The notes under the pieces: model-generated
Databases searched by the model: none
Seen by the model: the letters and a program-made list of their open reading frames with translations, nothing else
Told to the model about the DNA's origin: nothing
Source of the DNA: Microbacterium sp. AK009
GTDB lineage: Bacteria; Actinomycetota; Actinomycetes; Actinomycetales; Microbacteriaceae
Direction: 5' to 3'
DNA: 64,000 nt
Assembly: GCF_013410955.1 (NCBI RefSeq)
Contig: NZ_JACCCG010000001.1
Location: 479,605-543,604, forward strand
In this document: positions 16,768 to 25,274 of the stretch, in pieces
How the letters are laid out: every line of letters starts with the position of its first letter
Position numbering within the stretch: position 1 is the stretch's first letter
Position numbers and translations under genes: made by a program

Positions 16768-17553
16768 ATGAAGCTCACGCGGATCGGCGGGCCGACCGTG
16801 CTCGTCGAGCTGGCGGGGTGGCGGATCCTCGTCGACCCGACTTTTGACCCGCCCGGGCGGCGGTACGGGTTCGGGCTCGGGACGTCGAGCACGAAGACGG
16901 CGGGGCCGTTCGTGGCCGCGCCGGATCTCGGGCCGATCGATGTGATCCTGCTCAGTCACGATCACCACGCCGACAATCTGGATGACGCGGGCCGCGCGCT
17001 CCTGCCCGAGGCGACGCATGTCGTGACGACGGCGAGCGGCGCGCGGAGGCTGGGGATGGTGTCTGTCCGGGGCTTGCGCCCAGACGAGTCGGTTCTGCTC
17101 GAGGGAGAGGGAAAGGAGACGCTCCGCGTGCTGGCGACGCCGGGGCGGCACGGGCCTCCCCTCAGCCGGGCGATCGGCGGTGACGTGATCGGCTTCACTC
17201 TGCGGCGGCAGCACCGCCCGCATCCGGATCTGTGGATCAGCGGCGACACCGTCCTCACCCGCGAGCTCGTGCGGATCGCTCGCGGGATGACGGTGGATGT
17301 CGCGATCGTCAACGCCGGCGGAGTGGGATTCCCGGCAACCGGGCCGCTGACGTACACGATGACCGGACGCGACGTGGTGCGGTTCATCGACGCGTTGCGG
17401 TCGGGTGTCGTCGTGCCGGCGCACTACGAGGGGTGGTCGCACTTCCGCGACGGGGAGGTGGGGCTGCGAAGGGCTCTGGATGCGGCGCCGCCCGCCGTGC
17501 GCGACCGGGTGCGGTGGCTGCCCGACGGGGTGGCGGTGGAGGTTTCGGAGTAG
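16768..17553 (+). CDS. MBL-fold metallo-hydrolase, UlaG-like
   Basis: A 261-residue metallo-beta-lactamase-fold protein. The metal motif is LSHDHHADN (HxHxxD with an extra His), followed by a downstream His at TPGRHGPP, an Asp in WISGDTVLT and the final VVPAHYEGWSHF. This pattern matches the UlaG/L-ascorbate-6-phosphate-lactonase-like group, whose members hydrolyse lactones or phosphodiesters. It starts 27 bp after the second hydrolase and may belong to the same operon. The exact reaction is unknown. Confidence 0.86.
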   Translation: MKLTRIGGPTVLVELAGWRILVDPTFDPPGRRYGFGLGTSSTKTAGPFVAAPDLGPIDVILLSHDHHADNLDDAGRALLPEATHVVTTASGARRLGMVSVRGLRPDESVLLEGEGKETLRVLATPGRHGPPLSRAIGGDVIGFTLRRQHRPHPDLWISGDTVLTRELVRIARGMTVDVAIVNAGGVGFPATGPLTYTMTGRDVVRFIDALRSGVVVPAHYEGWSHFRDGEVGLRRALDAAPPAVRDRVRWLPDGVAVEVSE

Positions 17554-17560
17554 GGCGTCC

Positions 17561-17600
17561 CGGTCGTTGAGCGAGGGCGCGGAGCACCCGAGTCGAAACG
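17561..17600. repeat. 40-bp dispersed repeat (GTCGTTGAGCGAG family)
   Basis: Begins CGGTCGTTGAGCGAG and ends GTCGAAACG. It lies between the convergent stops of the MBL hydrolase and the TM2 protein. The same 40-bp module returns as an inverted pair at 18925-19011 and in reverse at 27883-27914, always just past a stop codon. A terminator-associated intergenic repeat is the likely meaning. Confidence 0.85.
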
Positions 17601-17627
17601 CGTCGACGCACTTTCGAGCGCGGCTCG

Positions 17628-18173
17628 CTACTGCCCCATCACCCGGACCGCGTTGGCGCGGCGAACCAGGGTGGGGAGGAGGAAGAGGTCCACGACCCAC
17701 CAGATCGCCGCCGCGAGGATCATCGGGATGCCGATCAGCAGGATCGACAGCAGCCACCCGCCCCACCACAGGATGTTGAAGACGATCGCCGAGGGGATCA
17801 GACCGAGGTAGAAGCGCTGTGCGGCGACGCCTCCGAGAAGGAGGAGGAAGAGGTAGGCGATCCCCACCTCTTTCGCAGGCGCCACGACCGAGGGTGCGAA
17901 CGGACCCCACTGCCGGCCGTCCCACCACCGCAGCGCTCCGGTCGGACCCGGATACCACCCGGCGGCCGCAGACTCCACGAGGGGAGTCATCGGCACAGTC
18001 GCAACGGTGGTCGTCGCGCGCGGCGGCGGCAGGTACGGATCGAGCGCCTCGTACTCGGCCGTCGCGCTCGGCGCGCCGACGACATCGGCCGACCAGCTCT
18101 TGCCGTCCCAGAATCGCTTCCCCCCGGCGGGAACGTCGTACCAGCCGGCCGGGGGCGTGGGGGGAGGGTTCAT
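17628..18173 (-). CDS. DUF2510/TM2 domain membrane protein
   Basis: A 181-residue protein with two DUF2510 modules (PPAGWYDVPAGGKRFWDGKSW near residue 8 and AAGWYPGPTGALRWWDGRQW near 70), then a TM2 domain: two hydrophobic spans, with a conserved AQRFYLG turn and a basic ending. DUF2510 modules are short Trp-rich segments common in actinobacterial membrane proteins; their partner is unknown. The ATG lies directly before the first module. No function beyond a membrane-anchored role can be given. Confidence 0.87.
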   Translation of the reverse strand: MNPPPTPPAGWYDVPAGGKRFWDGKSWSADVVGAPSATAEYEALDPYLPPPRATTTVATVPMTPLVESAAAGWYPGPTGALRWWDGRQWGPFAPSVVAPAKEVGIAYLFLLLLGGVAAQRFYLGLIPSAIVFNILWWGGWLLSILLIGIPMILAAAIWWVVDLFLLPTLVRRANAVRVMGQ

Positions 18174-18288
18174 CGTCGGGTCCTTCGCTTGGCGTCACCG
18201 GTGGCGCGCCCGCCCAGGGTAACTCTCGAAGCGCCGCGTGTCCCGGGTGCAGGGCATCTTCAAGGCTGTCGCGCCGCCGCAGCTCCCC

Positions 18289-18861
18289 CTAGTGGATCGT
18301 CTCGCCGCGCTCGAGCATGGCGACGTACTGGGCGACGCGGGCAGCGCGGGACTCCGGCCGCTTGAGGTTGCTGATCCGGAACGACATCGCGAAGCGGTTC
18401 TGCGCCGACTGGGCCGCGAACGCCGCGGCGATGGTCGGGTCGGAGTCCAGAGCCGCCTGCAACTCGGCGGGGATGTCGCCGTCGCTCTGGCGGTACGCGG
18501 CGTCCCAGCGCCCGTCGGCTTTCGCGCGGTCGATCTCACGCTGCCCGGGCGGGCGCATCCGTCCCTCGGCGATGAGACGCTCCGCGTGCGCGATGTTGAC
18601 CTTCGACCAGACCCCGCGCGGCCGGCGCGGCGTGAACACCTGGAGGAAGTAGTCCGCGTCGAGCGACAGCTTCTGACCGTCGATCCATCCGAAGCACAGC
18701 GCTGCGTCGAGCGCCTCGGCATACGTGATGCCGGGTTTCTTCGAAGCCGTCTTCCGCACGCGCAGCCGTACGCCCTCGGGGCCGGGACCGGACTCGAGCC
18801 AGCGTTCCCACTCCTCGACGGTGTCGACGTGGAGTTCGGGCTTGTCGGAGGTCGCGACCAT
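18289..18861 (-). CDS. YdeI/OmpD-associated family protein
   Basis: A 190-residue protein of the YdeI/OmpD-associated family (bacteriocin-protection group). Typical segments are VRKTASKKPGITYAEALDAAL, CFGWIDGQKLSLDADYFLQVFTPRRP and, later, ALDSDPTIAAAFAAQSAQNR. ATG 18861 gives the usual length. The family is widespread in Actinobacteria without a settled biochemical role. The gene is monocistronic, lies after the TM2 gene on the same strand, and its promoter side holds the inverted 40-bp repeat. Confidence 0.85.
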   Translation of the reverse strand: MVATSDKPELHVDTVEEWERWLESGPGPEGVRLRVRKTASKKPGITYAEALDAALCFGWIDGQKLSLDADYFLQVFTPRRPRGVWSKVNIAHAERLIAEGRMRPPGQREIDRAKADGRWDAAYRQSDGDIPAELQAALDSDPTIAAAFAAQSAQNRFAMSFRISNLKRPESRAARVAQYVAMLERGETIH

Positions 18862-18924
18862 GGTTGCAGGGTAGGCGCAGGGGCGGACGTTGCGCGGGCG
18901 TTTCGTCCCGCTGCGCGGTGCGGA

Positions 18925-19011
18925 CGGTCGTTGAGCGAGGGAGCGGAGCGACTGAGACGAAACGAGACCCGGGGGTGCGCGTTTCGTCTCGCTGCGCTCG
19001 CTCAACGACCG
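18925..19011. repeat. Inverted pair of the 40-bp repeat, terminator-like
   Basis: Left arm 18925-18964 (CGGTCGTTGAGCGAG to GAGACGAAACG) and right arm 18980-19011 (CGTTTCGTCTCGCTGCGCTC to CAACGACCG) pair imperfectly over about 30 bp around a 15-nt loop. It lies just past the stop of the kinase gene of the mannoside operon (19025) and can serve as that operon's terminator. Confidence 0.85.
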
Positions 19012-19024
19012 AGGGGCGCCCGGG

Positions 19025-19948
19025 CTACGCCACGGAGACGTGGGACAGCAGGGGGTGGCCCGGCCCGAGCCGCGCGAGCTCGGCCGTGCCGTCCACGCCG
19101 GCACCCCGCGCGGACCGCAGGCGCACGCGCGGATGCCGGAGGGCCAGCTCCAGGGCGAACCCGTCGCGGATGATGGCGGCGCGAAAGACGCCGCCGATCG
19201 CGGCGACCTGGGCCTCGGCGTCCGGATCCTCGGCCACACGGTCGAGCGCGGTCGCAACCGACAGGGCCAGTTCGGCGGCGGCGCGACGGCAGATGTCGGC
19301 TGCCACCGCGTCGTCCGCCGCGAGCTCGGCGACACCGCGCGCGAGTGCGGCGATCTGAGCGACCCGGTCGGCGGCGCCCTGCAGCTCGATGTAGGCGCTC
19401 TCTACCTCGGGCCAGCGCTCGGCGACGAGCCCAGACAGCGCGGTGCGCGGGCCGCGCCCGTCGTAGGCCCGCATCACGGCCTCGAGTGCTTCGCGGCCGA
19501 TCCAGTAGCCGCTGCCGGCGTCGCCCATGATGTTGCCCCACCCGTCCACGCGCGCCACGCGGTGCCGGCCGACGGCGAGGGTGACGACGCCCGTTCCCGC
19601 GGCGACGACGGCGCCCGGGCGGTCGCCGAGCGCCCCGAGGTAGGAGGTGACCGAGTCGTGGGCCAGCAGCACCCGATCCGGCGCCTCGGCGGCGACCGCG
19701 GCGCGAAGCGACGCGGCATCCGACTCCGCGTCGGTGAGGCCCGAGACCCCGGCGGCCAGCACGTCGATGCGCACCTCGTGGTGGCGGGCCGCGGCGATCG
19801 CCACCGACGCCAGCTGCGGCAGCAGCGGCTCATGGGTGCGGATGCCGGGGAAGACCTGATCCACCGGCGCCGCCCCGTGCGGGGCGACGCGCACCTTCAT
19901 CCCCGTCTGTCCGGCGTCGATCGCGACCACCGCGCTCGCCGCCGTCAT
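19025..19948 (-). CDS. BadF/BadG-type ATPase, N-acetylglucosamine-kinase-like
   Basis: A 307-residue sugar-kinase-like ATPase of the BadF/BadG/BcrA/BcrD superfamily (ASKHA fold). The phosphate-binding opening is VVAIDAGQTGMKVRV; the second phosphate loop is VAAGTGVVTLAVG; GWGNIMGDAGSGYWIG is the conserved loop shared with eukaryotic N-acetylglucosamine kinase. It is the last gene of the mannoside operon and overlaps the GH113-like gene by ATGA, so it probably phosphorylates the sugar released by the glycosidases. The sugar (mannose, glucosamine type or other) is not decided by sequence. Confidence 0.86.
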   Translation of the reverse strand: MTAASAVVAIDAGQTGMKVRVAPHGAAPVDQVFPGIRTHEPLLPQLASVAIAAARHHEVRIDVLAAGVSGLTDAESDAASLRAAVAAEAPDRVLLAHDSVTSYLGALGDRPGAVVAAGTGVVTLAVGRHRVARVDGWGNIMGDAGSGYWIGREALEAVMRAYDGRGPRTALSGLVAERWPEVESAYIELQGAADRVAQIAALARGVAELAADDAVAADICRRAAAELALSVATALDRVAEDPDAEAQVAAIGGVFRAAIIRDGFALELALRHPRVRLRSARGAGVDGTAELARLGPGHPLLSHVSVA

Positions 19949-20901
19949 CGCACCTTCTCCCTCTGCCAGCGCAGGTAGGTCTCGCGCATGAGGTCGCCCG
20001 CCGGCTTGCCGTACGGGCAGTAGTCGTCGTTCCGGGCCGCGTCTTCCCGCGCGTACAGCCGCGCCGGCCAGTCCCAGAGCATCAGCCCGCCCACCCAGTC
20101 ACGGCTCTCGCACGCGGCGAACATCTCGGCGTAGTACGCCCGCTGCTCGTCACCCGACGGCGGCCCCGCGAGGCTCCAGTCGTTCGGCAGGCGGGCCGAG
20201 CCCTCGCGACTCGGGCACCCCACCTCCATGAAGAAGAACGGCTTGTCCTCGCGCTCGACGACCGCCTCGATCCGGTCGAGCTGCTCGTGCCACGTGCCGG
20301 TGGGGTAGTACCCGCTGGAGGAGATGACGTCCACCGCATCCCACCAGGTGATGCGGTCCTCCTGGTACTTGTCGCAGTTGTAGGTCAGGGGCCCGGAGTA
20401 GACCGCGCGGATGTCGGCGATCAGCGCCCGCCAGTGCGCCTCCTGCCCGTCGGCGCGCACCATCTCGCACCCGATGCAGAGCATCGCCACGCCCTCCGCC
20501 TCGGCGATCCGCGCCGCGTGCAGCAGGAACCGGCGGTACGAGGCGAACCACTCGGTCCACGACGGCTCGCCCGGAACATCCCAGTCGAAGAAGCCGATGT
20601 GCGCCCGCCACGTACCGTCGGCGACGTTCACCACGGGCTTGAGCACCACCTTCAGCCCCAGGCGGTGGGCGCGACGGATGGCTGCCACGATCTCGTCGTC
20701 GGTGACCGTCGGTTCGTCTTCGAACGGGATGCTGGTGGAGAACGCCGTCGCCTGCTCGGCGGCGTAGGCCAGCGCCGTCCAGGTGACCCCGTGCTCGGCC
20801 ATCGCGGTCATCGAAGCCTCGGCCTCGGGGGTGTCCCATTCGCCGCGGACGCCGACCCATCCCCAGGTCATCCCGCAGACGGGCCCGCCCTCGAGCGTCA
20901 C
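19945..20901 (-). CDS. Glycoside hydrolase, GH113-like (beta-mannanase type)
   Basis: A 318-residue TIM-barrel glycosidase of clan GH-A. The acid/base Glu is E146 (CIGCEM) and the nucleophile is E226 (FFFMEVGCPS), on strands 4 and 7 as the clan requires. The opening GMTWGWVGVRGEW and later WDWPARLY resemble GH113 mannanases. There is no signal peptide, so it acts inside the cell on imported oligosaccharides. The start overlaps the beta-mannosidase stop (ATGA, 20898-20901). Family assignment is from motif resemblance and could shift to a neighbouring GH-A family. Confidence 0.8.
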   Translation of the reverse strand: MTLEGGPVCGMTWGWVGVRGEWDTPEAEASMTAMAEHGVTWTALAYAAEQATAFSTSIPFEDEPTVTDDEIVAAIRRAHRLGLKVVLKPVVNVADGTWRAHIGFFDWDVPGEPSWTEWFASYRRFLLHAARIAEAEGVAMLCIGCEMVRADGQEAHWRALIADIRAVYSGPLTYNCDKYQEDRITWWDAVDVISSSGYYPTGTWHEQLDRIEAVVEREDKPFFFMEVGCPSREGSARLPNDWSLAGPPSGDEQRAYYAEMFAACESRDWVGGLMLWDWPARLYAREDAARNDDYCPYGKPAGDLMRETYLRWQREKVR

Positions 20902-23387
20902 GAGGTCACCAGTTCGTTCAGGGTGCGCGCCACGCGCCGATCGGCCAGCGCCGCGGCATCCAACTCCCCCTCGTGCCGGATCCGCACGGTCGCGCGCTCG
21001 CCGGGAAGGAGTGTGATCAGCCCCTCTTCGGCGTGGGCCGCGGGGTCGACCTTGTCGACGAGGAAGGTGAGGTCGCGCACGAGCGAGCGTGCGCTGATCG
21101 TCACCGCGCTGCCGCCCTCGACCGACACGACCTCGAGGTCGAAGTCGTCGCTGGGGAGCGCGCTGTCGCGGGCTTCGGCGAAGAACCAGGTGCCGCGCAC
21201 CTCACCCGCGTCCGCCACCAGGAACTCCTCGGTCGGGGCATCGGTCTCGGCCAGCTCGCTCGGCAGCGCGAGCGTCGACGTCCCGCGCGCAGCGATGTCG
21301 AAGCCGAGCGACTCCTCGGCCCGCACGTCGCCGGAGAAACCAAGGCGTCGCACGCGCAGCGTGCCCGACCAGGCCTCGCCGGTGTCGTTCGTCACGATCG
21401 CGGCGAGCCCGCCTTCACGGGGCTGGATCGTGACGGTCCGCGGTGCGAAGGCGTTCCGCAGCGCATGGAAGAGCGGCTTCGGCCGCTCGTCGCCGTCGAC
21501 CGCCGCCCACGAGGTGACCGGCCAGCAGTCGTTGAGCTGCCACACGATCGCGCCCATGGTGTGCGGGGCCCAGGAGCGGAAGTGCTCCAGCGCCGTGCGC
21601 ACCGCGATCGCCTGATTCAGCTGCATCGCCCAGTGCCAGGTCTCCATGTCGTCGGGCACGCGCAGGTGCGGCACGAGCCCGGCGGTGAGCTTGACGTTCC
21701 CTTCCATCGCCTTCTGGTGCACGATCATGCCCGGCGACTCCGGGGTGAGCGGGTCGTCCGACACCGAGCGGCGGAGGGTCGTCCACGCGGGCGGACCCTG
21801 CCAGCCGAACTCGGCGACGAAGCGCGGCCGATGGTCGCGGTAGGTGAGCCAGTCCTGGCGGTTCCACTGCTCCCACAGGTGCATCGACCCGTGCTCCTCG
21901 GCGTTGGGGTGCTGGCCACCCGGGCTGAAGGGGCTCCCCGGCGCGTACGGCACGTGCGGGGCGAGGTCGGCGATGAGACGCGGGAAGAGGTCGTGGTAGT
22001 AGTACGCGCCCCAGGTGCGGCCGTCGAGCCGGCGCTTCCAGTCCCAGTCCTCGTAGCCCCAGAGGTTCTCGTTGTTGCCGGTCAGGAGCACCAGGGACGG
22101 ATGGGATGCCAGGCGCACGATGTTCTCGCGAGCCTCGGCCTCGACCTCCGAGCGCAGCGGCTCCTCCTCGGGGTAGGCGGCGCAGGCGAAGAGGAAGTCC
22201 TGCCAGGTGAGGAGCCCGAGCTCATCGCAGAGCTCGTAGAAGTCGTCGCTCTCGTAGAGGCCGCCGCCCCAGACCCGGATGAGGTTGAGGTTCGCCTCGA
22301 GCGCCTGGCGGAGCCGCCGCTCGTAGCGGGCACGGTCGACCCGCACCGGCAGGGCGTCGTCGGGGATCCAGTTCGCCCCCTTGACGAAGACCGGCTGGTC
22401 GTTGACGACGAGGGTGAAGGGTGTGCCCTCGGTGTCGGGGGCGGTGTCCCACTCCACGGTGCGGAAGCCGACGCGGCGCGCGGCCGTGTCGAGGGTGTCG
22501 TCGCCCGCGCGCAGCGTAATGGTGACGTCGGACAGGTGGGCCTCCCCGTAGCCGGCCGGCCACCACCGCTCGACCTGATCGAGGTGGAGCGAGACCGTGA
22601 CCTCCTCGGCCTCCGCGGGCACGACGGCGCCGGTCTCGGTGCCCGCGACCTTCAGGCGCACCTCTAGGTCGGCTGCGGCCGCGGCATCTGCTCGCTCGAT
22701 CCGCACCGTCGCGGTGACCGTGCCGCCCTCGCCCTCGGGAGCGGCGTGCACGCGCACCTCAGCAAGTCGCGCGGTCGACCACGACTCCAGGCGCACCTCG
22801 CGCCAGATGCCGGAGGTGAAGGTGGCGATGCCCCAGTCCCAGCCGAAGTTGCATGCCGACTTGCGGATCGCCTCGTAGGGCAGCGGGTAGGGGCGGGGGC
22901 GAGCGCCGAGCGCGACGCTCTGCGCGTTGGCGTACGGCACCGGGGCGGTGAAGTGCACGGCGAGGTCGTTCTCGCCCTCGCGGAGCACACCGTCCCCCGT
23001 GCCGGCACCGTCGAGCGGCAGGCGGTACGACCGGTGCTGGTTCGCCGTCTCGGCCACGGTGCGGCCGTTGACCTCGATGCGTGCGACCGTGTCGAGCCCG
23101 TCGAAGACGAGGTCGTGCCGGTCGTGACCGTCGGGCGCCCACGCGAACGTGGTGCGGTAGGTCCAATCGACCCGGCCGATCCAGGCCAGCAGCGCCTCGT
23201 TGTCGTCGAGGTACGGGTCGGGGATGAGCTCGGCGGCGAGCAGGTCGGTGTGCACGCACCCGGGAACCGTCGCCGGCACCGCGGCATCCGAGAGCTGCGC
23301 GCGCAGCGGATCGGGCACGGCACCCGCGGCGGCCTGAAGCGTCCATCCATCGATGAGGGGGCGGCGGACGAGAGGGCTGAGGGTCAC
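20898..23387 (-). CDS. Beta-mannosidase, glycoside hydrolase family 2
   Basis: An 829-residue GH2 enzyme with an N-terminal jelly-roll (DGWTLQAA to about 180), an immunoglobulin-like domain, then the catalytic barrel. The acid/base is E440 (TGNNENLWG) and the nucleophile E526 (FVAEFGWQGPP). The NNEN and WGGGLYE motifs are typical of intracellular beta-mannosidases. There is no signal peptide. It releases mannose from the non-reducing end of beta-mannosides. GTG 23387 overlaps the upstream permease stop (GTGA), giving tight operon coupling with the importer. Confidence 0.9.
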   Translation of the reverse strand: MTLSPLVRRPLIDGWTLQAAAGAVPDPLRAQLSDAAVPATVPGCVHTDLLAAELIPDPYLDDNEALLAWIGRVDWTYRTTFAWAPDGHDRHDLVFDGLDTVARIEVNGRTVAETANQHRSYRLPLDGAGTGDGVLREGENDLAVHFTAPVPYANAQSVALGARPRPYPLPYEAIRKSACNFGWDWGIATFTSGIWREVRLESWSTARLAEVRVHAAPEGEGGTVTATVRIERADAAAAADLEVRLKVAGTETGAVVPAEAEEVTVSLHLDQVERWWPAGYGEAHLSDVTITLRAGDDTLDTAARRVGFRTVEWDTAPDTEGTPFTLVVNDQPVFVKGANWIPDDALPVRVDRARYERRLRQALEANLNLIRVWGGGLYESDDFYELCDELGLLTWQDFLFACAAYPEEEPLRSEVEAEARENIVRLASHPSLVLLTGNNENLWGYEDWDWKRRLDGRTWGAYYYHDLFPRLIADLAPHVPYAPGSPFSPGGQHPNAEEHGSMHLWEQWNRQDWLTYRDHRPRFVAEFGWQGPPAWTTLRRSVSDDPLTPESPGMIVHQKAMEGNVKLTAGLVPHLRVPDDMETWHWAMQLNQAIAVRTALEHFRSWAPHTMGAIVWQLNDCWPVTSWAAVDGDERPKPLFHALRNAFAPRTVTIQPREGGLAAIVTNDTGEAWSGTLRVRRLGFSGDVRAEESLGFDIAARGTSTLALPSELAETDAPTEEFLVADAGEVRGTWFFAEARDSALPSDDFDLEVVSVEGGSAVTISARSLVRDLTFLVDKVDPAAHAEEGLITLLPGERATVRIRHEGELDAAALADRRVARTLNELVTS

Positions 23388-24232
23388 TTGACGGCTCCGG
23401 CGGTCAGGCCGCGATAGATCCAGCGCTGCAGAGCGAGGAACGCGACGAGGGTGGGGATGATGACGAGGATCGTGCCGGCGGCGATGATCTCCCAGTTCGC
23501 ACCGAACGGTCCCTTGAACCGGAACAGCGATGTGGAGATGAGGCCCTCCGACGGCAGGTAGAGGAAGGGAAGGTAGAACTCGTTGTAGATGGCGATGCCC
23601 TTGATGATCACGACCGTGGCGATCGCGGGCTTCAGCAGCGGCAGCACGATGCGCCAGTAGATCGTCCAGCGATTGGCGCCGTCGATCATCGCCGCCTCGT
23701 CGAGCGAGACGGGAATCGACTGCATGAACTGGATGAAGATGTAGATCGAGATGATGTCGGTGCCCATGAACAGCAGCACCAGTGCCGCCATCGAGTCGTA
23801 GAGCCCGAGGCCGTTGATGATCTGGAAGGTCGCGACCTGGCTCGTCACCCCGGGAATCAGCGTGGCGACGAGGAAGAGCCCGACGACCAGCTTCTTGCCG
23901 CGGAAGCGGAACCGGTCGAGCGCGTAGGCGGCGGTCGTGCCGATGAAGATCGTCCCGACCAGCGAGAACGCCAGCACGATCGTGGTGTTGATGAACCCCT
24001 CGACCATGCCGCCCTGCTCGAAGGCGATGACGAAGTTCTCGAAGTTCAGCCACGATCCCGGCGCCTCGAAGGGGCCGGTGGTGCCGATCTCCTGCGAGGT
24101 CTTCAGGCTCGCGATCAGCACGACCGACAGCGGCACGAGCGTGACGACCACGCCGGCGATGAGCGAAAGATACTTCACGGTCGCGCCGATCGAGCGGCCG
24201 ACGCGGGGAGGGCGGAGGGCGGTCGCGCTCAT
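23384..24232 (-). CDS. Carbohydrate ABC transporter permease, MalG type
   Basis: A 282-residue inner-membrane permease with six spans and the EAA loop DEAAMIDGANRWTIYWRIVLPLLKP that docks on the ATPase. This is the MalG-like partner of the permease upstream (ATGA overlap at 24229-24232). It belongs to the CUT1 sugar importer group. No ATPase gene is in the operon, as is common for actinobacterial CUT1 systems, which share an MsiK-type ATPase encoded elsewhere. Confidence 0.92.
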   Translation of the reverse strand: MSATALRPPRVGRSIGATVKYLSLIAGVVVTLVPLSVVLIASLKTSQEIGTTGPFEAPGSWLNFENFVIAFEQGGMVEGFINTTIVLAFSLVGTIFIGTTAAYALDRFRFRGKKLVVGLFLVATLIPGVTSQVATFQIINGLGLYDSMAALVLLFMGTDIISIYIFIQFMQSIPVSLDEAAMIDGANRWTIYWRIVLPLLKPAIATVVIIKGIAIYNEFYLPFLYLPSEGLISTSLFRFKGPFGANWEIIAAGTILVIIPTLVAFLALQRWIYRGLTAGAVK

Positions 24233-25212
24233 GTCAGGTCCACCTTCTCGTCGGGGAACACGCGGCGTTGCACCCAGGTCACGATCAGCACGATCGCGAG
24301 AAGAACGATCGCCATCGCCGAGGCGAGCCCCACCTGCCGGAACGTGAACGCGGTCTGCAGCGTCTGGATGACGAATGTCGAGGTGCCGTTCGCGCCGCCG
24401 GTCATGATGAACGGGATTTCGAACACCGACAGGCTCCCGGCGACGGCGAGGATGAAGCTCAGCCCGATGATGCGACGGATGCCGGGGAAGGTCAGCGCCC
24501 AGAACTGCTGCCAGTCGTTCGCGCCGTCGATCTCGGCCGCCTCGTAGAGCTCGCGGGGGATCGACTGCATCGCGCCGAGGAAGAGCACGAAGTTCATGCC
24601 GGTGTAGCGCCAGACGCTCGTTCCCGCGAGGGAGAAGTTCGCCACGTCGGGATCGCCGAGCCACTGCGGCGTCTCCACCATGCCGAACCACCCGAGCACG
24701 GTGTCGAGCGTCCCGCCGGGCTGGAAGAGATAGAGGAAGACGAAGCCGATCGCCACGCCGTTGATGAGGTAGGGGAAGAACAGCACCCCGCGGAAGAAGT
24801 TCGAGAACCGCGTGCGGGTCGACAGCAGCGCGGCGAAGTACAGCGCGATCGCCATCTGCACGAAGGCGCCGATGAAGTAGTAGATGCTCACGAAGAACAC
24901 CCCGAACACGCGGGGGTTGGTGAACACCTCGAGGTAGTTCTGCAGCCCGATGAAGTTCTGCTCTTTGTCGATGCCGTCCCAGTCGGTGAGGCTGTACCAG
25001 AGCATGTTCGCCGCGGGCAGGTAGGTCAGCAGGAGCAGGAGACCCACGGCGGCGGCGATGAAGAGATAGGGCGTCAGCCGATTCAGGATGCTGCGCCGGC
25101 CGGCCGGGCCGCGAGCGCGGCCTCGACGCGGGGCGGGGTCCCGCGGGGAGATCGGGACGATGGCGGGACCCGACGCGGCGGGGGCGTCGGGGGCTGCGGC
25201 GGTGAACGACAT
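24229..25212 (-). CDS. Carbohydrate ABC transporter permease, MalF type
   Basis: A 327-residue permease with a Pro/Ala/Arg-rich cytoplasmic N-terminus of about 45 residues, six hydrophobic spans and the EAA loop YEAAEIDGANDWQQFWALTFPGIR. It pairs with the MalG-type protein to form the membrane pore of a CUT1 importer. A GGAGG site lies 4 nt before the ATG. A 62-bp gap separates it from the binding-protein gene, enough for differential expression but still within the same operon. Confidence 0.92.
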   Translation of the reverse strand: MSFTAAAPDAPAASGPAIVPISPRDPAPRRGRARGPAGRRSILNRLTPYLFIAAAVGLLLLLTYLPAANMLWYSLTDWDGIDKEQNFIGLQNYLEVFTNPRVFGVFFVSIYYFIGAFVQMAIALYFAALLSTRTRFSNFFRGVLFFPYLINGVAIGFVFLYLFQPGGTLDTVLGWFGMVETPQWLGDPDVANFSLAGTSVWRYTGMNFVLFLGAMQSIPRELYEAAEIDGANDWQQFWALTFPGIRRIIGLSFILAVAGSLSVFEIPFIMTGGANGTSTFVIQTLQTAFTFRQVGLASAMAIVLLAIVLIVTWVQRRVFPDEKVDLT

Positions 25213-25274
25213 GATTCCTCCGTGGTTCCGGCCGGGACGGTGAGCCCCGGCCGGAACCGATCAGCGGTGCGGGC